From: Hyalangium gracile
GTDB lineage: Bacteria > Myxococcota > Myxococcia > Myxococcales > Myxococcaceae
DNA length: 64,000 bases
Direction: 5' to 3'
Assembly (NCBI RefSeq): GCF_020103725.1
Contig: NZ_JAHXBG010000009.1
Coordinates: 355,403-419,402 of the forward strand
Shown piece by piece: positions 35,085 through 43,231 of this stretch. The position numbers and the translations under genes were made by a program. Under the pieces are notes generated by a model. That model worked only from the letters and a program-made list of their open reading frames with translations. It did no database searches and had not been told where the DNA came from. The number at the start of each line of letters is the position of its first letter. Position 1 is the stretch's first letter.

Positions 35085-36473
35085 TCAGTGGGGCAGCTCG
35101 GGCTTGAGCGGCAGCTCCACCCGGAAGCGCGTCTCCCCGGGCCGTGACTGGAGCAGGCGGATGCGCCCTCCATGCCGGCGCTCGATGATGCGCTGGGCGA
35201 TGTCCAGCCCCAGCCCCGTGCCCTCGCCCTGGGCCTTGGTGGTGAAGAAGGGCTCCCAGATGCGGGCCTGGACCTCCTCGGGGATGCCGGGGCCGTCATC
35301 GGCGATCTCCACATGCACCTCGTCGCCGCGCCGGCAGGTGCTCACGTGCAGCGTCCCCCGGTCCTTCATGGAGTCCAGCGCGTTCTCGATGAGGTTGGTC
35401 CACACCTGGGTGAGCTCGCCGCCGTGAGCCCAGAGCTTGGGCAGCGAGGTGTCGTAGTCGCGCGTCACCGTGATGGCGCCCCGCAGGCGGTGGGCGAACA
35501 TGGCCAGCGTCGCCTCCAGGCCGGTGTGCACATCCACCTCCTGGAGCGCGTCCTGGTCCATGTACGTGTACTGCCTCACCGAGGAGATGAGCGAGGAGAT
35601 GCGGTCCGTGCTCGCCTCCACCACCTCCGCCAGCTGCGTCAGCGAGAGCGTGCTCTCGAGCCAGCCCAGCCCGGCCTGGAGCGCCGGCCCCTCCATCGTG
35701 GCGCCGAGCTCCTCCAGGTGCGGCAGGTCCACGCCCGCGCTGGCGAAGAGGGAGGCGCGGGAGAAGGCCTTGCGCATGCCGTGGTCTGCCAGCCACTCGA
35801 CCAGGGCGTCCTCATGGTAGCTGCGCGCCAGCGCATCCATCGCCTGGGGAGGCGTCGTGCGCAGCGACTGGAGCAGTTCCTGGAGCGCCTGGCGTTGGGC
35901 ATCCGTCACCCGGCGATCCTGGGCGAGCGCGCGGTGCTGGGCGGCGAGACACTCCTCCCGGAGCTGCTCGGCCGCCCGCCTCGCCGCGGCCGCGGGGTTG
36001 TTCAGCTCGTGCGCCAGGCTCGCCGCCATGCGCCCCAGCGCGGCCAGCTTCTCCTGCTGGCGGATGCGCGCCTCCAGGTCCTGGCGGCGCTTGGCCATGG
36101 CCTGCAGGGCGAACCGGGCGAGCGGCGTGTTCTCGGCCACCATGCGCCGGAAGGTGTCGGTCCTCAGCTGCAGCACCCTCGCCGGTCCGACGGCGCGAGC
36201 GGTGGCGCCCGCGGGCTCTCCGGCGAGCTGGGAGAGCTCCCCGACGAACTCTCCACGTCGATGGACGGCCAGCGTCTCCTCCTCGTCCCCCGAGCGATGG
36301 GTGAGGCGTATCTCGCCCGCGAGGACGATGAAGACGTCCAGGGCGTGCTGTGCCTCGGCGAAGAGGGTGTCGCCCGGAGAAAGAGGGCGGATCCGTCCCT
36401 CGCGCTTCACCTCCTCGAGGACGTCGGGCGGAAAGGAGGGGAATTGCGTGGTGTCGATGGAGTCATGCAGCAT
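35085..36473 (-). CDS. Cyclic-nucleotide-binding-domain histidine kinase
   Basis: 462 residues from ATG 36473; the frame is open to 36545. Residues about 1-130 form a cNMP-binding/CRP-like domain (LSPGDTLFAEAQHALDVFIVLAGEI, given here by its start LSPGDTLFAEAQ). A kinase follows: H box AASLAHELNNPAAAARRA, N box WTNLIENALDSM, G1 DDGPGIP, F box PFFTTK, G2 GTGLGLDIA. It has no membrane segment, so it is a cytoplasmic sensor. The same domain order is found next to thioredoxin reductases in other bacteria. No response regulator is adjacent. The ligand of the cNMP domain cannot be read. Confidence 0.88.
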   Translation of the reverse strand: MLHDSIDTTQFPSFPPDVLEEVKREGRIRPLSPGDTLFAEAQHALDVFIVLAGEIRLTHRSGDEEETLAVHRRGEFVGELSQLAGEPAGATARAVGPARVLQLRTDTFRRMVAENTPLARFALQAMAKRRQDLEARIRQQEKLAALGRMAASLAHELNNPAAAARRAAEQLREECLAAQHRALAQDRRVTDAQRQALQELLQSLRTTPPQAMDALARSYHEDALVEWLADHGMRKAFSRASLFASAGVDLPHLEELGATMEGPALQAGLGWLESTLSLTQLAEVVEASTDRISSLISSVRQYTYMDQDALQEVDVHTGLEATLAMFAHRLRGAITVTRDYDTSLPKLWAHGGELTQVWTNLIENALDSMKDRGTLHVSTCRRGDEVHVEIADDGPGIPEEVQARIWEPFFTTKAQGEGTGLGLDIAQRIIERRHGGRIRLLQSRPGETRFRVELPLKPELPH

Positions 36474-36667
36474 GGTCAGCCCCCGGCAAGCAGCTCTCTC
36501 ACGCGCTGTCGCACCCTCATGGTGGTGACTTCCCCGAGGGGGCACAGGTGGGAGCAGGCAGGGGGCCGGGCTCGCGGCGATCCGTTCGCTTCGGACGGGC
36601 GGAGCGCCTCCTTCCGAAGCAGGATCGCCGCCGAGCCACGGGACGGCAGGCGGCCGGACAGGCCTCG

Positions 36668-37279
36668 CTACGCTTCCTTCCAGTACGGCCGGGCCTGCAT
36701 CCGGGCCATCAGGGCGGAGAGGTTCGGGTAGCGGGCGATGTCGACTCCGACGCCGGCCCCGAGCTCCAGCTCCGCGCAGACGACGAAGTCCACGATGGAG
36801 AGCTTGCCCAGGACGTACTCCTTGCCCTGGAGGTGCTGGTCGAGCACGGGCAGGAAGCGCCCCAGGGTGGCCTCGGCGTCCCGGATGAGGGTGGCATCAT
36901 TGCCGGGCATGCCGAGGAACGGCTTGATGAACTTCTCGAGGGCGAGCGACATCACCGCGGGCCCGGGGTGGGCGGTCCACCAGAGCAGCCACTGATCCAG
37001 GAGCGCCTGGCTCTTCGCGTCCGCGGGGACGAGCCCCTTCTCGGGACGCTTCGAGGCGAGGTACTTCAGGATGGCGGCCGACTCCCAGAGGACGAAGCCG
37101 TCATCGTCGATGGTGGGGATCTTCGCGTTCGGGTTCTTCGACAGGTAGTCGGAAGAGCGGTTCTCGCCCTTCGGGATGGAGACGGGCACGCGCTCCAGGG
37201 GGATGCCCAGCTCCGCCGCGACGAGCCGGACCTTGCGAGCGTTGGGGGACTTCTCTGCGTCGAAGAGCTTGATGGCCAT
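36668..37279 (-). CDS. Glutathione S-transferase family protein
   Basis: 203 residues. An N-terminal thioredoxin-fold domain has SPNARKVRLVAAELGIP, NPNAKIPTIDDDG (cis-Pro) and LWESAAILKYLA (Glu-Ser for glutathione). The helical C domain ends in ARPYWKEA. The Ser at residue 11 is in the catalytic position of theta/beta-type enzymes. Likely a detoxifying transferase. It lies 21 bases after the 2OG-oxygenase/WD40 gene in the same direction. Confidence 0.88.
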   Translation of the reverse strand: MAIKLFDAEKSPNARKVRLVAAELGIPLERVPVSIPKGENRSSDYLSKNPNAKIPTIDDDGFVLWESAAILKYLASKRPEKGLVPADAKSQALLDQWLLWWTAHPGPAVMSLALEKFIKPFLGMPGNDATLIRDAEATLGRFLPVLDQHLQGKEYVLGKLSIVDFVVCAELELGAGVGVDIARYPNLSALMARMQARPYWKEA

Positions 37280-37300
37280 GGACGTTCCAGGAACCGCGGG

Positions 37301-38857
37301 TCAGGGAAGCGACTGCGCACTCTGAAAGGCGGGCCGTTCTACGTCCGAATCCACGCTCCTGCCTACCTCCACGTTCCAGAAACGCACCGTCGTGTCATAC
37401 GAGGCGCTCGCGAGCCGCCCCTCCGGCAGCACCGCCAGGCTCCGGACGAAGCCCGCGTGCTGGAAGGAGGCAGTGGCGACGAAGTCCGGCAGGCGGGTGA
37501 TGTGGATGCCGTCGTCCTCGCCGCCGCTCGCCACCCTCCCGTCGCGCAGAGGGGCGATGGCGCACACGGCTCCCGCGTGCACGCGGCGGGTGTGACGAGC
37601 GTGGAGAGCCAGGCGAGGCGAGGTGGTGAGGCGCCACGCGGTCAGCTCACCCGTGGCCTGGCCGGAGATGAGCTCCCCGGAAGAATCCAAGGCGAGCGCC
37701 CGCACCGGCGCACCAGCCCGAGCGGGAGGAGCCGCTTCGCTCGTGCTTCCGGCGTGCCACAGGCGCACCGTCCCGTCCTCGGAGGCGGACGCGAGCAGCC
37801 CGCCCTCGAGCGGAACGAGCGCCCAGATCCATCCCGAGTGTCCTCGCAGGGCGCCACGGTGAGCCCCGTCCGAGGACCACAGGTGGATGACTCCATCCGC
37901 CCCTCCGCTGGCCATGCCGCCGTCGGGCAGCGGAGCCAGGCACAGCGCCGCACCCTCGTGCCGTCCGATGACGCGCGAGACACCGCTCTCCCAGCGGCGC
38001 ACGGTGCGGTCCCGAGAGGCGCTCCACAGCCGGCCCCGAGCGTCCTCCGCCAGGGCCACGATGGAGGCGGTATGGCCGGTGAGCACGGCCTCCGAGCGCC
38101 ACGTGTGCCGTGACGGCCGCCACAGCCGCACGGTCCCATCGCGTGACGCGGTGGCCAGGCTCCCGTTCCGGCGGGCCAGCACGCTCCAGACGTAGCCCTG
38201 ATGGCCCGTGAGCACATCCGGCACATCCTCGCGCGCGGGAGCCTCGCGCTCATAGAGGACGTCGGTGCGCATGACGTACTTGGTGCCGGAGGAGACCGCT
38301 TCTCCGTCATGCCAGAGCGCATGATCGAAGACGATCAAGGTGCCGGCCTCGGGCCGCACCGCCCCCAGCACCTCCGAGCCCTCGAAGCGCTGGGCGTAGT
38401 AGCGGGTTCCTCCGCCGGAGAACTCTCCGCCGTCGTTGAGGTAGAGCATGCACGTCAGGTGCGAGCGCACCTCGAGGCGAGGAGCGTAGGCACCGTCGCG
38501 GTGGATGCAGAAGCGCTGGCCGCCCCGGTAGCGGCAGAAGCGGAAGCGGGGGTTGAGGCCGTGCAGGCGCCAGGCCTCCCCGGCGGCGTCCACGATGCGC
38601 TCGGGCAGGAACGCGCGGATGCGCGTGAAGAAGGCCTCGGCCAGCGCCGCGTCATCGCGGACCAGCCGATCGTTGTCCCGATACGAGGGCGGATAGTCGC
38701 CTCCCGTCGCCTGGAAACCAGCGCCTTCCGCCTCCTGGATGATGCGCGCGCACTCCCCTCGAGAGAAGACGCCGCGCAGCAGGAAGCACGGCAGCTCCGT
38801 CCGAACCCCCGCCGCCTCACGCACCACCCTCGCGGTGTCCTCGAATCTTGGTTGCAT
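37301..38857 (-). CDS. 2OG-Fe(II) oxygenase fused to WD40 propeller
   Basis: 518 residues from ATG 38857; a TTG 6 bases upstream is less likely. Residues about 1-210 form a prolyl-4-hydroxylase-like dioxygenase: HxD in FCIHRDGAYAP, distal His in FDHALWHDGEAV, and a basic residue for 2-oxoglutarate in KYVMRTDVLY. Residues about 215-500 hold six or seven WD40-type repeats (for example DVLTGHQGYVWSVLARR and SRDGTVRLWRP). No signal peptide. I infer that the propeller recruits protein partners or substrates for hydroxylation. This pairing of domains is uncommon. The upstream palindrome at 38866-38879 may be its operator. Confidence 0.82.
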   Translation of the reverse strand: MQPRFEDTARVVREAAGVRTELPCFLLRGVFSRGECARIIQEAEGAGFQATGGDYPPSYRDNDRLVRDDAALAEAFFTRIRAFLPERIVDAAGEAWRLHGLNPRFRFCRYRGGQRFCIHRDGAYAPRLEVRSHLTCMLYLNDGGEFSGGGTRYYAQRFEGSEVLGAVRPEAGTLIVFDHALWHDGEAVSSGTKYVMRTDVLYEREAPAREDVPDVLTGHQGYVWSVLARRNGSLATASRDGTVRLWRPSRHTWRSEAVLTGHTASIVALAEDARGRLWSASRDRTVRRWESGVSRVIGRHEGAALCLAPLPDGGMASGGADGVIHLWSSDGAHRGALRGHSGWIWALVPLEGGLLASASEDGTVRLWHAGSTSEAAPPARAGAPVRALALDSSGELISGQATGELTAWRLTTSPRLALHARHTRRVHAGAVCAIAPLRDGRVASGGEDDGIHITRLPDFVATASFQHAGFVRSLAVLPEGRLASASYDTTVRFWNVEVGRSVDSDVERPAFQSAQSLP

Positions 38858-38865
38858 GACCAAAA

Positions 38866-38879
38866 TATGTCACGACATA
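38866..38879. promoter_or_regulatory. Perfect palindrome between divergent genes
   Basis: TATGTC-AC-GACATA: 6-bp arms with a 2-bp centre, 8 bases upstream of the 2OG-oxygenase start and about 90 bases before the toxin gene. It sits in a short AT-rich patch. Plausible operator for a dimeric repressor. Confidence 0.4.
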
Positions 38880-38969
38880 GGCCGTCCTGCAAGTTGGGCC
38901 GCAGGAAGGTCCATCCAGGCCTGTGTTCTTTGGGTGCACACGCACCGCTGCCTGAGGAATGATGGCGAC

Positions 38970-40037
38970 ATGAAGACTGCGGCCCTGCTCGCGATCTTGC
39001 TGCTGGGGGGGACTGCCTCGGCCAACTCCATGGAGGATGCGCTCTGCCCGGCAACTGCCATCCCAGTCCAGCGGATGGAGGCTTCTGAAAAGCTCTGCCG
39101 GTCTTTCGCGCGTGCGCTGGTCCAGTTACCCGCCGCGACCGCGAAGGAGGCGAGCGCTCTGCTGGCCCCCGAGAACCTTGCTCTCATGACGAGCATGTTG
39201 GTTGCCTGGATGGGGACTCAAGGCATTCCCATCGTCGGGCAGGCGGTGGATGCGGCCCTGCTCTCTCTGGGCGTCGTCATGCTCGCCGTCCAATCCGCCG
39301 AACTGGCTCAGGCACTCTGGCAATACGCCAACAAAGCCAGGAGCGCTCGCAGCCACGAGGAGCTGGATGACGCCGGTGCTCATCTTGCTCGAGCCATCGC
39401 CATCGGCGGCATAAACATCGTAGCCCTCATCCTCACCCGGCGTGCCGCGCGCGGCATTCCCTCGGGTCCCCCTGGGCCTTCGCCTCGCCTTGCAACGGCT
39501 CAAGGCCCGCAGGCCCGCGTCGCGTTGAAAGCCGAGCCTCCATCCGTCGCAACCATGATGTCTAGCAACCCACGCCCGCCCCGGACGTTCGCCGGCCACA
39601 CGCTCAAGCGCGTGAACCTGGAAGCCTTCGCCAGGTGGGTGAGGCAGGCTCCGCGCAGGCCCGCGCAGAACTCGCCCGAGGCTTACCGCTACCAGCAGAA
39701 GCATGCAGGCCCCGAGGAGATACTGCTCGAAGGCGGCGGCGAGAAGATCTGGGCGGATGGGCTGCGAATGGACACGGCTCGCATCGTCGAGGTCAAGTTC
39801 ATCGCGGCTCCTGAAAAGAGCCCCTTCATCGAAAACTCGCAGTGCAACGCGCGGGTGCGAGCGGTCATCCAGGAGGAAGTCACCGGCGAGTTCCGAAGGT
39901 ATGCGGCCATCATTGCGGACACGAGCACTCCAGCCGTGGGGCTCCAAGTCATCCTCAATGATGCGCGCGCGGTCCCCTTCTTCGAGAGACTGCTGCGAAC
40001 CCTGGGGATCCCAGGAGAGGTCCTCATCCAGCCTTGA
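38970..40037 (+). CDS. Secreted toxin with C-terminal PD-(D/E)xK nuclease-like domain
   Basis: 355 residues from ATG 38970. A signal peptide ends at GTASA. A middle region is hydrophobic (about residues 70-150: MTSMLVAWMGTQGIPIVGQA, IGGINIVALILTRRAA). A Pro-rich linker follows. The C-terminal ~120 residues contain WADGLRMDTARIVEVKF, with Asp 263/268 and Glu274-x-Lys276 spaced as in restriction-endonuclease-fold toxins (Tox-REase type). An immediate short downstream gene fits an immunity protein. Probably an antibacterial or kin-discrimination effector. The delivery route is not shown; the signal peptide suggests Sec export or outer-membrane exchange. The exact toxin family is uncertain. Confidence 0.68.
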   Translation: MKTAALLAILLLGGTASANSMEDALCPATAIPVQRMEASEKLCRSFARALVQLPAATAKEASALLAPENLALMTSMLVAWMGTQGIPIVGQAVDAALLSLGVVMLAVQSAELAQALWQYANKARSARSHEELDDAGAHLARAIAIGGINIVALILTRRAARGIPSGPPGPSPRLATAQGPQARVALKAEPPSVATMMSSNPRPPRTFAGHTLKRVNLEAFARWVRQAPRRPAQNSPEAYRYQQKHAGPEEILLEGGGEKIWADGLRMDTARIVEVKFIAAPEKSPFIENSQCNARVRAVIQEEVTGEFRRYAAIIADTSTPAVGLQVILNDARAVPFFERLLRTLGIPGEVLIQP

Positions 40038-40048
40038 GCGGGGCTTGC

Positions 40049-40426
40049 ATGAACTACTTCTTCATCCCACAGCGAGAGGGCCTGCTACCCGCTCCGCGAT
40101 TTCTCCAACTCCTGCGCTCACGCTGGCCACACGCCCAGGTGGAGCAAGTGCACGACCCTGCGGACAATCATGCGCTCGAATTCAGCATCCCCATGACGCA
40201 CTCCCGGGTGGATGGCTCTCTCAACCGAGAAGGCAGTGCTGTCGTCTTCGTTGGCGAGATTCGAGACTGCGCGGAGTTTGCTCTCTGGTGCCAGAGCCTC
40301 CTCCCGGCTGGGGAGACTGCCAGTTTCTGTGACGAAAGCATGAGCGGCAGTCTCGACCTTGATGCCGGCACAAGCCGCGCCGACATCTTACGGGCCTTCT
40401 CGGTACGCCCTGATCAGGAATCCTGA
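40049..40426 (+). CDS. Putative immunity protein for the upstream toxin
   Basis: 125 residues from ATG 40049, 11 bases after the toxin stop (a TTG at 40034 overlaps that stop). It is acidic, without a signal peptide or membrane segment, and matches no enzyme family I know. Its size, position and charge fit a cytoplasmic immunity protein. Sequence features: MNYFFIPQREGLLPAP at the start and SLDLDAGTSRADILRAFS near the end. Confidence 0.62.
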   Translation: MNYFFIPQREGLLPAPRFLQLLRSRWPHAQVEQVHDPADNHALEFSIPMTHSRVDGSLNREGSAVVFVGEIRDCAEFALWCQSLLPAGETASFCDESMSGSLDLDAGTSRADILRAFSVRPDQES

Positions 40427-40435
40427 GAAGCCGGC

Positions 40436-41014
40436 TCAGCGGCTCTTCGCCGCGGCCTTCTTCGCGGGGGCCTTCTTCGCCGCGGCCTTCTTCGCGGGGG
40501 CGGCCTTCTTCGCCGGCGCCTTCTTCTCGGCCGGGGCCTCCGAGGCCGCACCGCCCGTCAGCACGGAGAGCACCTCGCCCACGTGGTCCTTCACCTTCAC
40601 CTTGGGCCACACGTGCTTCACCTTGCCCTGGCCATCGATGAGGAACGTGGAGCGGATGATGCCCATGTACGTACGGCCGTAGTTCACCTTCTCGCCCCAG
40701 GCGCCGTACGCCTCCGCGACCTTGTGGTCCGTGTCCGCCAGCAGCGGGAACGGCAGGCTGAACTTGGTGGCGAACTTCTGGTGGCTCTTCGTGCTGTCCG
40801 GCGACACCCCCAGCACCACCGCCCCCGCCTTCTCCAGCGCCGAGTGCTCGTCGCGGAAGTTGCAGGCCTCCACCGTGCACCCCGGGGTGTCGTCCTTCGG
40901 ATAGAAGTAGAGGACGACGTTCTTCCCGGCGAACTGCGAGAGCGACACGGTCCGCCCGGAGTGGTCCTGAAGCTGGAAGTCGGGCGCCTGACTACCTGTC
41001 TGAGGGATGGGCAT
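40436..41014 (-). CDS. bcp: Bcp-type peroxiredoxin with Lys/Ala-rich C-terminal tail
   Basis: 192 residues from ATG 41014. The peroxiredoxin core has [15 protein letters not shown], with peroxidatic Cys in TPGCT and a second Cys 5 residues later as in BCP subfamily members, then [16 protein letters not shown]. The core ends at about residue 150. The last ~35 residues are repeats of [11 protein letters not shown], like histone H1 or myxobacterial/actinobacterial DNA-binding tails. The repeat is also seen in the DNA as a 30-bp direct repeat in 40441-40530. The tail may tether the enzyme to DNA or polyanions. The gene is convergent with the immunity gene. Confidence 0.88.
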   Translation of the reverse strand: MPIPQTGSQAPDFQLQDHSGRTVSLSQFAGKNVVLYFYPKDDTPGCTVEACNFRDEHSALEKAGAVVLGVSPDSTKSHQKFATKFSLPFPLLADTDHKVAEAYGAWGEKVNYGRTYMGIIRSTFLIDGQGKVKHVWPKVKVKDHVGEVLSVLTGGAASEAPAEKKAPAKKAAPAKKAAAKKAPAKKAAAKSR

Positions 41015-41090
41015 GGCGCTTCTGCTAGCGCCGTGCTCCCGGACACGCAAGCACTACTTTACAGGTCACCTGTGGCGCTCCCGCCCCAGC

Positions 41091-41588
41091 TCAGGGCTTC
41101 GCGTCGTGTCCGTGCTCCTCGCCGCCCTCTCCCGGCGGGTGCGACGTCGCCTCCAGGCGCACCAGCTTCTCCCGGCAGGCGTTGAGCGCCTGACGCACCT
41201 GCTCCCGCCGCTCCTCGGTCGCCCGGCCCATCTCCCGGGCCAGCCGCTCGCACTCGGCGCGCTGCGCCACCACCGCGTCCGTGCCCGGCCCCATCGCCCC
41301 GGGCGTGGCCAGCGGTCGAGGCGGGAGCGGCCCCCGCAGGGCCTCCACCGCCAGGATGCGGCGCTCCGCCTCGGCCCGGGCCTTGGAGTCCCTGGGCACG
41401 GCCTCGAAGGCGGCAATCACCTCGTCCCAGGCCGGGTCCTTCGGGGAGACGCCGCGCTGGATGAGGTCCGCGTACCGGGCCTCGGCCCTGGCGAGCTGCT
41501 CCGGCCCCTTGTCACAGCCCGGCAACACCAGCAGAACCAGCACACAGCCCAGGGCGGCCAGGGGGCGCTGCAAAGAAGTGAAAACCAT
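41091..41588 (-). CDS. Small lipoprotein, coiled-coil rich
   Basis: 165 residues from ATG 41588, with GGGAG 7 bases upstream; the frame extends to 41609. The lipobox is LVLPGC. The rest is helical and charged (ARAEARYADLIQRG, REMGRATEERREQVRQA) and ends in a His/Gly-rich EEHGHDAKP. No known domain. It is divergent from the NicO-like transporter gene 52 bases away. The His-rich end might bind metal; this is speculative. Confidence 0.65.
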   Translation of the reverse strand: MVFTSLQRPLAALGCVLVLLVLPGCDKGPEQLARAEARYADLIQRGVSPKDPAWDEVIAAFEAVPRDSKARAEAERRILAVEALRGPLPPRPLATPGAMGPGTDAVVAQRAECERLAREMGRATEERREQVRQALNACREKLVRLEATSHPPGEGGEEHGHDAKP

Positions 41589-41640
41589 GGTCTCTCCCAT
41601 GCTGGTCACGCGCGCGGCATGCGGCTAGGGTGCGCGACCA

Positions 41641-42282
41641 GTGACTCCCGTCTTCTTCGCATTCATCGTCGGTCTCGGCCAGGGCCTGCTCCATGCGGTG
41701 GGGCCGGACCACTGCGCCGCCATGGCCACGCTCAACACCCTGGGCGAGGGCCGGCGCCGGGCTGCCTTCATGACCGCGCTGCGCTTCGCCTGTGGGCACG
41801 CGGCCGTGCTGGGGGGAGTCGCCGCCTTCTGTCTGCTGGCGGGCGTGGGCCTGTCCGAGGCCTTCGAGCGCTGGGCCGAGGTGTTCGGTGGTGGAGTGCT
41901 CGTCGCCCTGGCCGTCACCGCGCTGCTCTTCCCCAACAGCCTGCGCCATGGCCACCCCCACCTGCCCGGCCACACCGAGGAGCCCCACTCTCACGCCCAC
42001 GAGTCCGTCAGCACCGCCGCCGGCGCGCTGATGGCCGTCAGCGGCGTGCGCTCGCTGCTGCTGGCGCTGCCTCCGCTGCTCGTGGGTGGCAGCATGAGCC
42101 TGGCCGCGTGGACCTACCTGCCGGGCTTCGCCCTGGGCATCCTCCTGGGCATGGGCGCCGTGGGGCTGCTGTTCGCCGAGAGCATGTCCCGCCTGAGCAG
42201 CGGGCTGGCCACGTGGGTGCACCGCGCCGTGGCCCTGTCCTCCGGAGCGCTGGGCGTCTTCTGGATCAGCTCGCGGCTGTAG
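41641..42282 (+). CDS. Nickel/cobalt transporter-like membrane protein (NicO/NiCoT-type)
   Basis: 213 residues, GTG start. About six membrane helices. The first helix has LHAVGPDHCAAM, close to the HxxxxDH metal motif of NiCoT and NicO permeases. Between helices three and four lies a His-rich loop (LRHGHPHLPGHTEEPHSHAH), typical for metal binding. Family members move Ni2+ or Co2+ across the inner membrane; direction is uncertain, and sulphite-exporter-like relatives exist. Confidence 0.7.
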   Translation: MTPVFFAFIVGLGQGLLHAVGPDHCAAMATLNTLGEGRRRAAFMTALRFACGHAAVLGGVAAFCLLAGVGLSEAFERWAEVFGGGVLVALAVTALLFPNSLRHGHPHLPGHTEEPHSHAHESVSTAAGALMAVSGVRSLLLALPPLLVGGSMSLAAWTYLPGFALGILLGMGAVGLLFAESMSRLSSGLATWVHRAVALSSGALGVFWISSRL

Positions 42283-42409
42283 GCGCTGCTCCCGCTCAGC
42301 TCCTGACAGTGAGTCGCCCTCGGGGACTACCTGAAGGGTCCTCCGAGGCGCTCCCAACGTCACAGGCGATCTGCTAGGGTCCCGCCCCTCTCGAAGGAGG
42401 GGGTACGCC

Positions 42410-43180
42410 ATGACGATGAAGAAGGGGCGCTTCGACTGGTACGACCTGATGACGAACGACACCGTCGCCGCCAAGCGGTTCTACTCGGAGACGCTGGGCT
42501 GGAACGTCATCAAGTGGGAGCAGGGCGACTATGAGATGTGGGCCGTGGGAGAGCAGCCCATCGGCGGCATGATGGCGCTTCCGGACGAGGCGAAGAAGGC
42601 GGGCGCCCGTCCCCACTGGCTGTCCTACATCCAGACGGACAATGTCGACGCGACGGCGAAGCGGGCCGAGCAGCTCGGGGGCCGGGTGCATATGTCCCCC
42701 ACGGACATTCCGAGCGTGGGTCGCTTCGCGATCCTGGCGGATCCGCAGGGGGCCAGCTTCGCCGTGCTCCAGCCGCTGGAGGTCATGGACGACGTGCCTC
42801 AGAAGGCCGGCTTCTTCAGCTGGCACGAGCTCTACACCACCGACTACCAGGCGGCGTGGAAGTTCTACGCGGAGCTGTTCGGCTGGAAGAACACCAGCGC
42901 CATGGACATGGGCCCGGAGTACGGCATGTACTGGATGTTCGGGCGTGACACCCAGCACCCGGTGGGTGGCATGTCGAACATCGCCAAGGGGCAGAACACG
43001 CCGCCCTACTGGCTGTACTACGTCACCGTCGACGACATCGCCGCCACCGTGGCCAGCATCCAGAAGCACGGCGGCAAGCTGCTCAACGGCCCCATGGACG
43101 TCCCGGGCGGCGACAAGATCGCCCAGTGCATGGATCCGCAGGGCGCCATGTTCGCCGTCCACATGCCCGCGCGGAAGTAG
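42410..43180 (+). CDS. Two-domain VOC (glyoxalase-like) protein
   Basis: 256 residues, ATG start with GGAGGGGG 7 bases upstream. Two tandem VOC modules: residues about 5-120 (FDWYDLMTNDTVAAKRFYSE) and 130-255 (FSWHELYTTDYQAAWKFYAE). Both end in AxFAVxQ/H strands (GASFAVLQ and GAMFAVHMP). The arrangement matches the CFP30B-like subfamily of unknown substrate. Metal ligands are only partly visible (His in SWHELY). Cytoplasmic. Confidence 0.85.
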   Translation: MTMKKGRFDWYDLMTNDTVAAKRFYSETLGWNVIKWEQGDYEMWAVGEQPIGGMMALPDEAKKAGARPHWLSYIQTDNVDATAKRAEQLGGRVHMSPTDIPSVGRFAILADPQGASFAVLQPLEVMDDVPQKAGFFSWHELYTTDYQAAWKFYAELFGWKNTSAMDMGPEYGMYWMFGRDTQHPVGGMSNIAKGQNTPPYWLYYVTVDDIAATVASIQKHGGKLLNGPMDVPGGDKIAQCMDPQGAMFAVHMPARK

Positions 43181-43231
43181 CGCCGGCCGAAGCGTGAGCA
43201 CCGGCGGGGGCCGAGGCGCGAGCCCGGCCCT

